NCBI RefSeq assembly: GCF_020447205.1
Contig: NZ_JAJAEL010000044.1
Coordinates: forward strand, 25,486-89,485
DNA length: 64,000 bases
Direction of reading: 5' to 3'
From: Thalassolituus alkanivorans
GTDB lineage: Bacteria; Pseudomonadota; Gammaproteobacteria; Pseudomonadales; Oceanobacteraceae
A program made the translations under genes and the position numbers. A model generated the notes under the pieces. It did no database searches and was not told where the DNA came from. It worked only from the letters and a program-made list of their open reading frames with translations. Each line of letters opens with the position of its first letter. Position 1 is the stretch's first letter. Below, piece by piece: positions 8,851 through 17,952 of this stretch.

Positions 8851-9417
8851 TCAGGTCAGCACTTCACCGTCAAAACGCCCGGCCAGAAATTCCTGCGCCA
8901 GCGCCAGCGCAGCGATCGCCCGGCCTTCGGTGCAGTCTTCGCGACTGTACAGTTCGTGCAGGTTGTTCAGCTTCCAGGGCACCAGTTCCAGCGGTTCCGG
9001 CTCGTCGCCTTCGAGCTTCGATTCGTACAGATCGCGGGCCACCACCACATCGATACCGCCGCTCATATAGCTGGGTGACAGGCTGAGTTTTTTCAGATGA
9101 ATAAACTCCCGCGCGCCATAACCGATCTCTTCCTGCAGCTCGCGGTTACAGGCTTCGCGCAGACTCTCGCCCAGATCGATCGCACCTTTTGGCAACGTGA
9201 GGGTGTAATCTTCAATTCCGCCCCCATATTCCCGGATCAGGGCAATGGTATCGTTATCCAGCAGCGCGACCAGCATCACTGCGCCGCTTCCTCCGGGCAT
9301 CAGACGCTCATAGGTCCGCTCAACTCCGTTACTGAAGCGCAGATCGAAGGATTCCACCCGGAACAAACGGCTCTGCGCCACCAGATGACGTTGCAAAATC
9401 TGTGGTTTTTTATGCAT
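8851..9417 (-). CDS. nudE: ADP compounds hydrolase NudE (Nudix)
   Basis: A 188-residue Nudix hydrolase. The catalytic box reads G-x5-E-x7-REL-x-EE-x-GY (starting GAIDLGES, ending EEIGY) around residues 95-117. NudE enzymes cleave ADP-ribose, Ap3A and NADH-type dinucleotides into nucleoside monophosphate and phosphorylated products. It is encoded divergently from yrfG with only 44 bp between, an arrangement repeated in many gammaproteobacteria, where nudE and yrfG together deal with damaged or surplus nucleotides. The 3' end lies 7 bp from the convergent hybrid kinase gene, and I see no terminator between them. Confidence 0.9.
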   Translation of the reverse strand: MHKKPQILQRHLVAQSRLFRVESFDLRFSNGVERTYERLMPGGSGAVMLVALLDNDTIALIREYGGGIEDYTLTLPKGAIDLGESLREACNRELQEEIGYGAREFIHLKKLSLSPSYMSGGIDVVVARDLYESKLEGDEPEPLELVPWKLNNLHELYSREDCTEGRAIAALALAQEFLAGRFDGEVLT

Positions 9418-9461
9418 AACAGCCCTGTTTTAATAGACATTCCGATTGCGAGTATAACCCT

Positions 9462-10118
9462 ATGAGCCTGACCAACTGGCAACAAATTGATACCGTGCTG
9501 CTGGACATGGATGGCACTCTGCTGGATCTGCATTTCGACAATTATTTCTGGCTCGACCACCTGCCGGCGGTCTACGCCCAACAGCACGGCCTGAGCGAGG
9601 AAGAGGCCCTGGCTGAGCTGAACAAAAGCTTTGTCGGCCTGCGCGGCACCCTCGACTGGTATTGCCTCGATTACTGGACCGAACTCACTGGCCTGCCCAT
9701 CGCCGAACTGAAGCGCGATGTGCAGCATAAGATCGGTTTCCGCCCGCACGTGCAGGATTTCCTCGCCCGCCTTAAGCAATTGGGCAAACGCACCGTGATC
9801 GTCACCAACGCCCACCGTGACAGCGTAAACCTGAAAATGGAGCGCACCGGCCTTGATCAGCTGGTCGACCGCGTCATCAGCTCCCACGATTACCGCGAGC
9901 CGAAAGAAAGTCAGGCATTTTGGGATCACCTGCAGCGTGATGAAGGATTCGATCCGGCCCGCACCCTGCTGATCGACGACAGCCAGCCTGTGCTAGAATC
10001 CGCCGCCCGCTGGGGCATCGCTTTCCTGCTGGCGATTTTCCATCCCGACAGCCAGAAAGAACCCAATACCGACAGCCGCTTCCCCGGCATTCATCATTTT
10101 GATGAGCTGGATTTTTAA
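9462..10118 (+). CDS. yrfG: HAD-family GMP/IMP nucleotidase YrfG
   Basis: A 218-residue HAD phosphatase. Motif I is DMDGTLLD (nucleophile Asp near residue 15), motif II is IVTNAHRD, motif III Lys lies in REPKESQAFW and motif IV is LLIDDSQPV. YrfG dephosphorylates purine mononucleotides such as GMP and IMP. It is the first gene of yrfG-hslR-hslO, with 3 bp to hslR and 1 bp between hslR and hslO. A TATAAC at 9453-9458 sits only 3 bp before the ATG; if it is the -10 element the mRNA would be nearly leaderless. Confidence 0.88.
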   Translation: MSLTNWQQIDTVLLDMDGTLLDLHFDNYFWLDHLPAVYAQQHGLSEEEALAELNKSFVGLRGTLDWYCLDYWTELTGLPIAELKRDVQHKIGFRPHVQDFLARLKQLGKRTVIVTNAHRDSVNLKMERTGLDQLVDRVISSHDYREPKESQAFWDHLQRDEGFDPARTLLIDDSQPVLESAARWGIAFLLAIFHPDSQKEPNTDSRFPGIHHFDELDF

Positions 10119-10121
10119 GAT

Positions 10122-10520
10122 ATGACTGACAACAAAGAAAAGATCCGTCTCGACAAATGGCTCTGGGCCGCGCGTTTTTTTAAAACCCGCGCACTGGCCA
10201 AGGCCGCTATTGAAGGCGGCAAGGTGCATGTCGACGGTCAGCGCTGCAAGGTCAGCAAAACCGCCGAACTGGGCGCCCGCCTCAGCATCCGTCAGGGCTT
10301 CGACCAGAAAGAAGTGCTGATCACCGCGCTGTCCGATCAGCGCCGCGGCGCACCGGAAGCCCGGTCGTTATACGAAGAAACCCCGGAGAGTATTAAACAG
10401 CGCATGGATGAAGCCGAACGGCGGCGCATTATGAAGGCCTCCATGCAGGTGCCCGACCACAAACCCAACAAGAAAGAGCGCCGCGATATGCGTCGTTTTG
10501 AGCACAACCAGGATTACTGA
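10122..10520 (+). CDS. hslR: Ribosome-associated heat shock protein Hsp15 (S4 RNA-binding)
   Basis: A 132-residue basic protein whose first ~65 residues form an S4 domain (RLDKWLWAARFFKTR, GGKVHVDGQR). A lysine/arginine-rich helical tail ends in a KKERRDMRRF stretch. Hsp15 binds 50S subunits that still carry a nascent chain after abortive dissociation and helps recycle them. Length matches the ~133-residue E. coli protein. It is translationally close-coupled to yrfG upstream and hslO downstream. Confidence 0.92.
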   Translation: MTDNKEKIRLDKWLWAARFFKTRALAKAAIEGGKVHVDGQRCKVSKTAELGARLSIRQGFDQKEVLITALSDQRRGAPEARSLYEETPESIKQRMDEAERRRIMKASMQVPDHKPNKKERRDMRRFEHNQDY

Positions 10521-10521
10521 C

Positions 10522-11379
10522 ATGAGCAATACCAGCCGCGACACGCTGCAGCGTTTCAGCTTCGACAACACCGACATCCGCGGTGAGATTACCCACCTGC
10601 AGGACAGCTACCGCGAAGTACTGCGCCGCCACCAGTACCCGCCGCGCATTGCCGTTGCCGTCGGTGAGCTGATGGCCGCTACTGCCCTGCTCAGCGCCAG
10701 CCTGAAATTTGCCGGACGCCTGACTCTGCAGATGCGCCTGCCGGGCAACGTCACCTTACTGCAGGCCGAAACCAACGAAAAAGGCCAGCTGCGCGCCATC
10801 GCCCGTTACGATGAGAGCGCCGGCGACAGCGAACTGCGCTTTGACGATGGTCAGCTGGTGATCACCATCGAGCCGGAACAGGGCCAGCGTTATCAGGGCA
10901 TTGTCAGCATAAATGGCGGCAATATCGCCCAGGCGCTGGAAGAGTACTTCACCCAGTCCGAACAGCTGGGCAGCCACTTCTGGCTGGCCTGTGACGGTCA
11001 GACTGCCGCCGCGCTGATGCTGCAGAAAATGCCGACGCCCGCCGGTCAGGTCACCGATACCGATGCCTGGGACAGAGTCAGCCACCTGGCCTCCACCATC
11101 CGTAACGACGAACTGCTGGGATTGGATGCCGCCACCGTGCTGCACCGCCTGTTCCACGAAGAGCAGACCCGTATTTACCCGGCCTCTGAGCTGAGCTTCT
11201 TCTGCACCTGCTCCAAGCCGCGCATCGCCAACGCTCTGCATCAGATGGGTTACGACGAGCTGAACAGCATGATTGAAGAAAACGGCAAGATCGATATCAC
11301 CTGCGAATTCTGCCAGCAGAGCTACGTCTTCGACCGGCCACAGGTAGAAGAGCTGTTTCCGGAACGGAATCCACATTAA
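10522..11379 (+). CDS. hslO: Redox-regulated chaperone Hsp33
   Basis: A 285-residue cytosolic holdase activated by oxidation. The C-terminal zinc switch has the CTC...CEFC pattern (CxC near residue 231, CxxC about 31 residues later), the site whose disulfides unfold the linker and expose the substrate surface. The start at 10522 lies one base after the hslR stop; an in-frame ATG upstream is inside hslR and would add eight residues unlike the family. Together with Hsp15 it protects translation and proteins during heat and oxidative stress. Confidence 0.93.
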   Translation: MSNTSRDTLQRFSFDNTDIRGEITHLQDSYREVLRRHQYPPRIAVAVGELMAATALLSASLKFAGRLTLQMRLPGNVTLLQAETNEKGQLRAIARYDESAGDSELRFDDGQLVITIEPEQGQRYQGIVSINGGNIAQALEEYFTQSEQLGSHFWLACDGQTAAALMLQKMPTPAGQVTDTDAWDRVSHLASTIRNDELLGLDAATVLHRLFHEEQTRIYPASELSFFCTCSKPRIANALHQMGYDELNSMIEENGKIDITCEFCQQSYVFDRPQVEELFPERNPH

Positions 11380-11391
11380 AAGTGGCGATAA

Positions 11392-11420
11392 CCCGAGTCC
11401 TCATAAGGGGACTTTTCGGG
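11392..11420 (+). other. Stem-loop after hslO
   Basis: CCCGA+GTCC (11392-11400) can pair with GGAC (11409-11412) and TCGGG (11416-11420) across an 8-nt loop and a 3-nt bulge. It may be a weak terminator of yrfG-hslR-hslO or part of the pckA upstream region. There is no downstream T-run. Confidence 0.35.
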
Positions 11421-11539
11421 ACAGCCATTTCACCTCAAAAGACAGGGCTTAGCGTTTAACCAATTTTCTGGCATAATCACGCGCCTTCAACTTTGGGTTC
11501 GCCCGTGTACCCTCAGGGCGGTATAGAGAACATCAGAGT

Positions 11540-11593
11540 ATGGCCACAAGCCGTGCGCTAATTATGAGGACCCGTTTGGGCACCGATATATGA
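11540..11593 (+). CDS. Possible leader peptide upstream of pckA (17 codons)
   Basis: ATG at 11540 opens a frame of 17 codons ([17 protein letters not shown]) with a second in-frame ATG at 11564. Its TGA overlaps the pckA ATG in an ATGA arrangement. The pckA start has no convincing Shine-Dalgarno sequence of its own (only GGG about 11 nt upstream), so coupling through this mini-ORF would make sense. Initiation at 11540 is itself poorly supported (AGAG just upstream). The peptide has no recognisable amino-acid run that suggests classical attenuation. Speculative. Confidence 0.3.
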   Translation: MATSRALIMRTRLGTDI

Positions 11594-13128
11594 CCACTGT
11601 TTACACCGATTTATCGACACCGTTACTGGTAGAACAAGCAATCCTGCGTGGCGAAGGCCAGCTGCAGGACAACGGCGCACTGGTTGTTGAAACCGGTATC
11701 CGTACCGGCCGTTCTCCGATGGACCGCTTCATCGTCGAAGAGCCAAGCAGCAAAGACGCCATCGACTGGGGCAACATCAACCGCCCATTCGACGCCGACA
11801 AGTTCGATGCTCTGTGGGAACGCGTGGAAGAGTATCTGGCCCAGCACGACAGCTTCGTGTCACACGTACACGTGGGTTCCGATCCGCAGCACTACCTGCC
11901 GGTGAAAATGACCACTCAGACTGCCTGGCAGAACCTGTTTGGCCGTAACCTGTTTATCCGTCCGGAAACCTACAACCCTTCTGACAAAGAAGAGTGGCAG
12001 ATCCTGAACGTACCAGGCTTCGAATGTGTTCCTGAGCGTGACGGCACCAACTCTGACGGCGCGGTTATCCTGAACTTCGCCCAGCGCAAAGTACTGCTGG
12101 CCGGTATGCGTTACGCCGGTGAAATGAAGAAAGCCATGTTCGGCGTGCAGAACTTCCTGCTGCCGGAAAAAGACGTGCTGCCAATGCACTGCTCCGCCAA
12201 CGTTGGCGATGACGGCGACACCTGTCTGTTCTTCGGTCTGTCCGGTACCGGTAAAACCACCCTGTCTGCTGACCCTGAGCGTTTCCTGATTGGTGACGAC
12301 GAACACGGCTGGGGCAAAGGCACCGTATTCAACATCGAAGGCGGCTGCTACGCGAAAACCATCGATCTGTCTCAGAAGAACGAGCCGATCATCTGGAACG
12401 CCATCAAATTCGGCGCCATCGTTGAAAACGTTGTGATCGATCCGGTTACCCGCGTTGCCGATTACACCGACGTTTCCAAAACCGAAAACACCCGTTGCGC
12501 CTACCCGCTGGAACACGTTGAAAAACGCGTTCTGGAAAACATGGCCGGCGAACCTAAAGCGGTTATCTTCCTGACCTGTGATATGACCGGTGTACTGCCA
12601 CCTGTTTCTATCCTGACCAAAGAACAGGCGGCTTACCACTTCCTGTCCGGTTACACCGCACTGGTGGGTTCCACCGAAATGGGCGGCAGCAAAGGTCTGA
12701 AGTCTACTTTCTCTACCTGCTTCGGCGCGCCATTCTTCCCGCGTCCGGCTGGCGAATACGCGGAACTGCTGATCAAGCGCGTTACCGAATTCGACTCTCA
12801 GGTTTATCTGGTTAACACCGGCTGGACCGGCGGCGCTAACGGTGCCGGCGGTGAGCGTTTCAGCATCCCGACTACCCGTGCTGTGATCTCTGCAATCCAG
12901 AACGGTAAACTGCGCGGCGTTGAAACCGAGACTGTGCCTGTGTTCAACCTGCTGGTTCCTAAGACTCTGGAAGGCGTTGACAGCAAACTGCTGAACCCAC
13001 GCAACACCTGGGCCGATGCCGACAAGTACGACGAAGCTGCCCGTAACCTGGCTGCCCAGTTTGTAGAAAACTTCAAGAAGTACGATGTCTCTGACGCCAT
13101 CGTTGCTGCAGGCCCGCAGCTGGATTAA
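11590..13128 (+). CDS. pckA: Phosphoenolpyruvate carboxykinase (ATP)
   Basis: A 512-residue enzyme that converts oxaloacetate and ATP to phosphoenolpyruvate, CO2 and ADP, the first committed step of gluconeogenesis. Visible motifs are [10 protein letters not shown] (substrate-binding Arg region near residue 40), the kinase-1a P-loop [11 protein letters not shown] (near 217), the kinase-2 metal site [10 protein letters not shown] (near 236) and [10 protein letters not shown] (near 410). The sequence uses strongly preferred codons, as expected for a highly expressed gene. A perfect hairpin terminator follows. The malic enzyme at the window start acts at the same metabolic node. Confidence 0.96.
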   Translation: MTTVYTDLSTPLLVEQAILRGEGQLQDNGALVVETGIRTGRSPMDRFIVEEPSSKDAIDWGNINRPFDADKFDALWERVEEYLAQHDSFVSHVHVGSDPQHYLPVKMTTQTAWQNLFGRNLFIRPETYNPSDKEEWQILNVPGFECVPERDGTNSDGAVILNFAQRKVLLAGMRYAGEMKKAMFGVQNFLLPEKDVLPMHCSANVGDDGDTCLFFGLSGTGKTTLSADPERFLIGDDEHGWGKGTVFNIEGGCYAKTIDLSQKNEPIIWNAIKFGAIVENVVIDPVTRVADYTDVSKTENTRCAYPLEHVEKRVLENMAGEPKAVIFLTCDMTGVLPPVSILTKEQAAYHFLSGYTALVGSTEMGGSKGLKSTFSTCFGAPFFPRPAGEYAELLIKRVTEFDSQVYLVNTGWTGGANGAGGERFSIPTTRAVISAIQNGKLRGVETETVPVFNLLVPKTLEGVDSKLLNPRNTWADADKYDEAARNLAAQFVENFKKYDVSDAIVAAGPQLD

Positions 13129-13142
13129 TTCCTGCTTAGCGG

Positions 13143-13180
13143 CCATAAAAAACGGGAGCTTCAGCTCCCGTTTTTTATGG
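13143..13180. terminator. Bidirectional terminator, perfect 17-bp stem
   Basis: The perfect inverted repeat 13143-13159 / 13164-13180 has a TTCA loop, a GC core CGGGAGC and A/T arms on both sides. It serves pckA and the convergent LuxR-type gene. The same GC core recurs in the terminator at 16208-16238. Confidence 0.92.
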
Positions 13181-13190
13181 CTGTCATTTC

Positions 13191-14333
13191 TTATTCCGGA
13201 CTGCCACTCAGCGGAATCATGGTCTGAATAATAATCCGGATAACATCCTGCTGCGTGTTGACGCCAAGCTTGTTAAAAACCGCTTTCATCTGGCTGCGTA
13301 CGGTTTCCAGCGCAGTACCATTATGTTCTGCAATATCTGCCAGCTTAAGTCCGTTCACCAGACATAACGCCACCTGAGCTTCAGCATTGGTCAGAGCAAA
13401 TATTTCTGCCAGCTGTCCGGCGGAGATGTTCATTTTCCCTCCGGGGTCGCTGATATATACCGTCGCATAGCGCTCTTCTCCGCTATGCATCGGGTGTCTG
13501 CCAGATTCTTCCGCAGCAGAAATAAACAGAACCAGTGGAAACGAAAATTGCGGATGGGAAAAAGAAACGGTGGTAACGGTTGGTTTATCCTGCTCTGTCT
13601 CGCTGTGCAGAACATCCAGTACATTCTGCAGAGCAAACTCCAGTTGCTTCTGATTCTCGCGGTTATGAGCCTGCAGTTTATTGTCGACCAGCGACAGTCC
13701 TTTGTGCTTACTGATAACAAATTCGGCAACCGAGTTGCAGAATTTTACCTCTCCGTATTGATCGATCAGCAACATGCCCATAGGCATTTTGGATACCAGC
13801 GACATCAGGCTGTGAGTTTCGCTACGGGCATTATCTAATTCCCGCTGAATTAAAACGGAACGACAGATATGCGGAGAAATAAGCCGCATGATCCTGATTT
13901 CTTTGTCTGTATATGCGGGCGCATTAAATGAACGGTGTACCGCCAGTCCAACACGGATTTCATTGTCTTTATGCAGATCGACAACGGAGATATGACCGAT
14001 ATCCGCAGGCTTCAGAATAAACTGATAATATGAAGGACTATTATTTTTTAACTCTTCTGCCGGCAATATTGTGACATCATTTACCGGGGTTTTTATAAGA
14101 GAAAACGTATTATCGTAACGTCCAAGTCCGGTGTTATAAGCAAGCGCAAGAATGCGGCTGATACCGTGTATGCTGATGATCTTCCGGCTGCCGGAGTTCT
14201 GATTCTCGATGATCAGCACACTGGATTTTGACTGTGTCAGCAGGCAGAGTTTTTCCATCACCACCTCCCAATGCCTGGGTTTGTACGAGGCTTCATAAAT
14301 ATCCCCGACAAAATCCAGCAAATCATCCTGCAT
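13191..14333 (-). CDS. LuxR-type transcriptional regulator with PAS-like sensor region
   Basis: A ~380-residue regulator. The C-terminal ~60 residues form a LuxR/GerE helix-turn-helix (LTNAEAQVALCLVNGLKL, then TVRSQMKAVFNKLGV). The N-terminal part resembles the sensor region of LuxR proteins that carry a GAF/PAS-like fold (a DFVGDIYEASYKPRHW start is typical). No receiver domain is present, so it is not a two-component response regulator. I chose the ATG at 14333 because GGAG lies 5 nt upstream; the longer frame to 14405 lacks any ribosome site. It is divergent from the lipoprotein gene at 14610, and a CCCATATGGG palindrome lies between. The signal is unknown. Confidence 0.75.
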   Translation of the reverse strand: MQDDLLDFVGDIYEASYKPRHWEVVMEKLCLLTQSKSSVLIIENQNSGSRKIISIHGISRILALAYNTGLGRYDNTFSLIKTPVNDVTILPAEELKNNSPSYYQFILKPADIGHISVVDLHKDNEIRVGLAVHRSFNAPAYTDKEIRIMRLISPHICRSVLIQRELDNARSETHSLMSLVSKMPMGMLLIDQYGEVKFCNSVAEFVISKHKGLSLVDNKLQAHNRENQKQLEFALQNVLDVLHSETEQDKPTVTTVSFSHPQFSFPLVLFISAAEESGRHPMHSGEERYATVYISDPGGKMNISAGQLAEIFALTNAEAQVALCLVNGLKLADIAEHNGTALETVRSQMKAVFNKLGVNTQQDVIRIIIQTMIPLSGSPE

Positions 14334-14504
14334 AACAACTCCGGATAACAGGCTTGTCCGGATAGCAAACGTATTCCGGTTAAACCCTGGTAAATTTTCT
14401 GACATTGCTGCAGCGGAATATATTCATCCAACTATCAACAACAAATTTCATACATATAAGTAATAGCAGAATACCTGCTCACATCCTCCTGTCCACCCAC
14501 ATAA

Positions 14505-14514
14505 CCCATATGGG
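14505..14514. promoter_or_regulatory. Palindrome CCCATATGGG between LuxR-type gene and lipoprotein gene
   Basis: A perfect 10-bp palindrome lies in the 276-bp divergent intergenic region, which otherwise holds no gene. It is a candidate operator for the adjacent LuxR-type regulator. This is inference from symmetry and position only. Confidence 0.3.
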
Positions 14515-14609
14515 GGATGCCCTCTCAGGCTGTGCAGGTAATGATATCGACATACGCCTGCATGCGGATTTCCGCTCAGATTGATTACAAATAAATAAGG
14601 ACTTCAGCC

Positions 14610-16193
14610 ATGAAATTACTGCCACTGGTTTTTATCTCCAGCTGTAGCCTGCTTACTGCCTGTGGTGGTAGCAGTGGAGACTCTGACAGCGACAACGATG
14701 ACGACAACAGCACACCGGTGAATACCGCGCTGTTTGTTGATTCAGGCGTAGCCGGGCTCAATTACAGCTCGCCCAGCCATCAGGGCACCACCAATACGCT
14801 GGGCGCTTTCCCTTATGAACCGGGTGAAACCACCACCTTCAGTTTTGCCGGGCTGACACTGGGCAGCATTACCATTGCTGAAGGTACAGGCACGCTGACG
14901 CCACTGGATTTATTTAATACCAGTGATGTAAATGATCAGCGGGTGAAAAATACGCTGGTGCTGCTGCAAAACCTTGATAGTGACGGTAATGCCCAAAACG
15001 GCATTACATTGCAGCCATTTCCGGAAGGCAGCGGAGCTGATATTTCCGCGCTGGATTTAGCCGCCGACTCGGCCGATTTCAGCAGCGCGTTACTCAGTGC
15101 GGCATTTCCTGACGAGCCCGGCCGCGAGCTGATATCCGAAGAAGATGCTCAGGCTCACTTCGAACAAAGCCTCAGCGCTATTAATGCCGGACTGCAACTG
15201 ACCGGCACCTGGCTGGAGCGTAATGACAACGGTGAAATCCGCTACAAATATACCTACGAAAGTAATGGCAATATGACTGCGGTCAGTTATTCAAACTGCA
15301 CTGACGACGACTTTTACCGTGCACCAACCGAAGCGTCGGTGAATCGTAATTGTCGTGTTTCCAGCGCCTCCTACACCTATGAGTTTTCTGAGCGGGTACT
15401 GACCATCTACAGTAATGGTGAATTCGCCGATCGCTGTACCGTGCTGCGCTCAAGTGAGTACGCCTACGACGCCACCTGCACCACCGATGAATTTATTCAC
15501 CTGGAGCGCGTCATTACTGAACTAAGCAACAACCTGATTGCCGACAGCTACCGGCTGGTCACGGTTGGCAGCAGCAGTTTCAGTGAACTTACATTCGACA
15601 AAGAGAGCGGTACCGGCTCCTACCAGAGCTATACCGATGGCATCGCCGGCAGTGGCAACACCGACTCCGGAACCTTTACCTGGTCCGCCTCCGGAAATAC
15701 GCTGACGTACTCCGGCACTCACGAAGACGGCATTGCCACTTTCGCCGATACCCTGACCCTGAAAAATAATAACGCCGGCATCCGTGGTGCACTGGTGACC
15801 ACCTCTGCCGCTGAGGAAGGTACAACCCAGCTGTTGATTCCTTACTTTGACAGCAGTCTCGCCGCTAACTTTTTTAGTCAATCGTTATATGGGATTTACG
15901 ATGCTGTCAGTGGCGTCTGTCTGGCGGTTTACGACGGTGGTACAAAACTGGACAACGCTGGCAACAACGATATCTGCAAATACGATCCGGCTGACTTCGG
16001 CAACACCACAGCCTCCATTAACTTCACCGAGCGTCATGGTTCACTGGTACTGAGCGAAGGTGGTGAAGATGATATTTGCTGGCCGGTATCGCGCATTATC
16101 ACCTCCGAAAACGGCAGCTACACCCTGATGGCCTGCTCACCGGATAATGGCGGCCCGGACAGCTTTAACTACCAGCTCTGGTACGCACTGTGA
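14610..16193 (+). CDS. Large secreted lipoprotein of unknown function
   Basis: A 527-residue protein with a lipoprotein signal peptide: a short basic start, a hydrophobic core and lipobox LTAC with Cys18. A Gly/Ser/Asp-rich linker (residues ~19-38) follows. An N-terminal domain (~40-195) has a VDSGVAGLNY opening and a GxFxYEPGETTTFSFAG motif that I associate with a widespread family of marine gammaproteobacterial lipoproteins. The rest is beta-rich with paired cysteines (near 231, 246, 275, 290), which suggests disulfides in a periplasmic or surface location. The ATG at 14610 follows AAGGAC. No enzyme motif is seen. Confidence 0.65.
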   Translation: MKLLPLVFISSCSLLTACGGSSGDSDSDNDDDNSTPVNTALFVDSGVAGLNYSSPSHQGTTNTLGAFPYEPGETTTFSFAGLTLGSITIAEGTGTLTPLDLFNTSDVNDQRVKNTLVLLQNLDSDGNAQNGITLQPFPEGSGADISALDLAADSADFSSALLSAAFPDEPGRELISEEDAQAHFEQSLSAINAGLQLTGTWLERNDNGEIRYKYTYESNGNMTAVSYSNCTDDDFYRAPTEASVNRNCRVSSASYTYEFSERVLTIYSNGEFADRCTVLRSSEYAYDATCTTDEFIHLERVITELSNNLIADSYRLVTVGSSSFSELTFDKESGTGSYQSYTDGIAGSGNTDSGTFTWSASGNTLTYSGTHEDGIATFADTLTLKNNNAGIRGALVTTSAAEEGTTQLLIPYFDSSLAANFFSQSLYGIYDAVSGVCLAVYDGGTKLDNAGNNDICKYDPADFGNTTASINFTERHGSLVLSEGGEDDICWPVSRIITSENGSYTLMACSPDNGGPDSFNYQLWYAL

Positions 16194-16207
16194 TTGCCAG
16201 ATAACTG

Positions 16208-16238
16208 AAAAAACGGGAGCTTCGGCTCCCGTTTTTTT
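16208..16238 (+). terminator. Rho-independent terminator after lipoprotein gene
   Basis: The stem 16208-16220 / 16225-16237 has a TTCG tetraloop and T-run. Its GC core CGGGAGC/GCTCCCG is identical to the pckA terminator, so it is a repeated terminator design. Confidence 0.9.
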
Positions 16239-16352
16239 TATGCCTTTGACCAGCGTCACAACTGCACAGTCTGTACATTGAGCCGGCGCGAATCCGCCGT
16301 TAGACTCCGTCTTCCAAAATTTCTGATAACTCTCTGACAACAAGGAACTGTT

Positions 16353-17864
16353 ATGGCCTTCTGGGGAATTCTTACCGGCGTACTCTGTATTGCCGCCATT
16401 ATCGCATTGGGTTTTTTCCGTGCCGCCCAGCACATGAAAGTTGAGCGTATGCGCAGTGAGCTGGAATCTCAGGGCGTGGCTGCTGAAGATATCAGCAGCC
16501 GTCTTGATTCCATCACTTACGATATTCCCCAGCAGGTTGCGCCGTCGCTGGTGATTGCTGCGGTTATTTCTTTTGCGTTTGGCATGTTCAATCAGGTGTT
16601 TTTCTACGCAGAGCCGGGTTTTGTGTACCACGTACGCACTATCACCGGTGAAGAAAAAGTAGTCTCAGACGTGGGCTACAACACCTACCTGTTCGGCCGC
16701 TATAACGCCTGGAAACGATCGATGACAGTACAGGCCGTTGTCGGTAAACGTGAAGAACTGACAGCCGAGCGTGACGATGCCTTCGCCAGCGCACTGCTGC
16801 CACCACTGAACATTATGTTCCTTGATCAGGTGGATGCTGATGCCGAAGCCACCGTGCGTTTTTCCATCCCGCAGGATCAGGAGCACTTCCTGAAACTCGC
16901 CCACGAATACCGTTCTCCGGAAAATCTGCTGCGTACCGCGCTGATTCCGGCCTTTAAAGAAACGCTGCAGTCCACCGCATCGCTGATGGGTGCCGAAGAA
17001 TATTATTCCGGCGGCCGCTCAGGGTTTAACTCTGAATTTGAAAATCAGATGGCTAACGGGATTTACATCGTCAAACGGGAAGAGCAGCTCAGCCGCAGCA
17101 ACCGTAAACAAAAATCCTCTGCCAATGCCGCACTGGGCGAAGAGCAACAGGATTATGGTGACGAAACCAAAATCGAATTTGTGGTTATGAAACAAGTCGA
17201 CGACAACGGCATTCCAAAGCGCAAGGTGCAGAAGTTCACCAACTTCGGCATTACCGTACTGGATGCCCGCGTCACCGATATGCGCCCTAACAAAAAATTC
17301 GTTGAACGTATGCAGCTGAAGCAGAAAGCATCCGCCGACCGTGCGATTGCCCGCGAACAGCGGATTCAGGAAGAAGAACAGCGCCTGCTGGCCATTGCCA
17401 AAGGTGAGCGTGAAGTAGCAGAGCGTCAGGCCAAAGCCAAGGTAGAGCAGATTCAGCACACCACCGAAGCGGAAACCGAAAAGCAGCTGGCCATTACCGG
17501 TGCCGAAAAACTGAAAGAACAGGCTGAAATTGCCAAAGAAACCGCCCAGATCGAACTGGAGAAAGCGCGCATCGAAGCCGAAACCCAGCGCACTCTGGCG
17601 GACGCTGAAGCCTATCAGAAGAAAGTGATTCTGCAGGCCGATAACGCCCTCGCGCAGAAACTGCAGGCCGAAGTTGAAATCCAGAAACTCTGGGCCGAAG
17701 CCTTTGCCAAACGTCAGGTGCCAACCAACGTCTTTGGTGGCAATGGCAGCGGCGGTGCACCGGTTGGCTCCGATGCCGAAACCAAAGCTTTTATGCAGAT
17801 GCTGACCCTCGATGCCGCCAAACGTCTGAATTACGACCGCGACATCACCAAAGCCAAGAAGTAA
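16353..17864 (+). CDS. SPFH/Band-7 (prohibitin-like) membrane protein
   Basis: A 503-residue protein. A membrane anchor lies at residues ~3-25, with a possible second hydrophobic segment at ~65-80. A Band-7/SPFH domain covers ~90-310. A long Ala/Glu/Lys-rich coiled coil (~320-450, rich in AEAETQ/KAKVEQ-type heptads) precedes a Gly-rich hinge and short helical tail. Proteins of this class oligomerise into membrane scaffolds and often modulate proteases or membrane microdomains. No NfeD or FtsH partner gene is adjacent, so the partner is unknown. AAGGA lies 9 nt before the ATG. Confidence 0.75.
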   Translation: MAFWGILTGVLCIAAIIALGFFRAAQHMKVERMRSELESQGVAAEDISSRLDSITYDIPQQVAPSLVIAAVISFAFGMFNQVFFYAEPGFVYHVRTITGEEKVVSDVGYNTYLFGRYNAWKRSMTVQAVVGKREELTAERDDAFASALLPPLNIMFLDQVDADAEATVRFSIPQDQEHFLKLAHEYRSPENLLRTALIPAFKETLQSTASLMGAEEYYSGGRSGFNSEFENQMANGIYIVKREEQLSRSNRKQKSSANAALGEEQQDYGDETKIEFVVMKQVDDNGIPKRKVQKFTNFGITVLDARVTDMRPNKKFVERMQLKQKASADRAIAREQRIQEEEQRLLAIAKGEREVAERQAKAKVEQIQHTTEAETEKQLAITGAEKLKEQAEIAKETAQIELEKARIEAETQRTLADAEAYQKKVILQADNALAQKLQAEVEIQKLWAEAFAKRQVPTNVFGGNGSGGAPVGSDAETKAFMQMLTLDAAKRLNYDRDITKAKK

Positions 17865-17876
17865 GTCATACTTTTT

Positions 17877-17901
17877 GCCGGGCTCAGCACATGAGCCCGG
17901 C
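17877..17901. other. 10-bp GC-rich hairpin between SPFH gene and tex
   Basis: GCCGGGCTCA (17877-17886) pairs with TGAGCCCGGC (17892-17901) across a 5-nt loop. A T-run precedes rather than follows it, so it is not a canonical terminator for the upstream gene. It may stabilise mRNA or act Rho-dependently. Confidence 0.5.
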
Positions 17902-17952
17902 CCACAAGTCCGTTATACTCCCCCCGGTTTTATCGTTTCCCCTGAGAGTGTT

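Noticed and set aside
11860..13146. Minus-strand open frame of about 428 codons opposite pckA
   Set aside because: It is an antisense artefact of a strongly biased gene, with no ribosome site or family resemblance.
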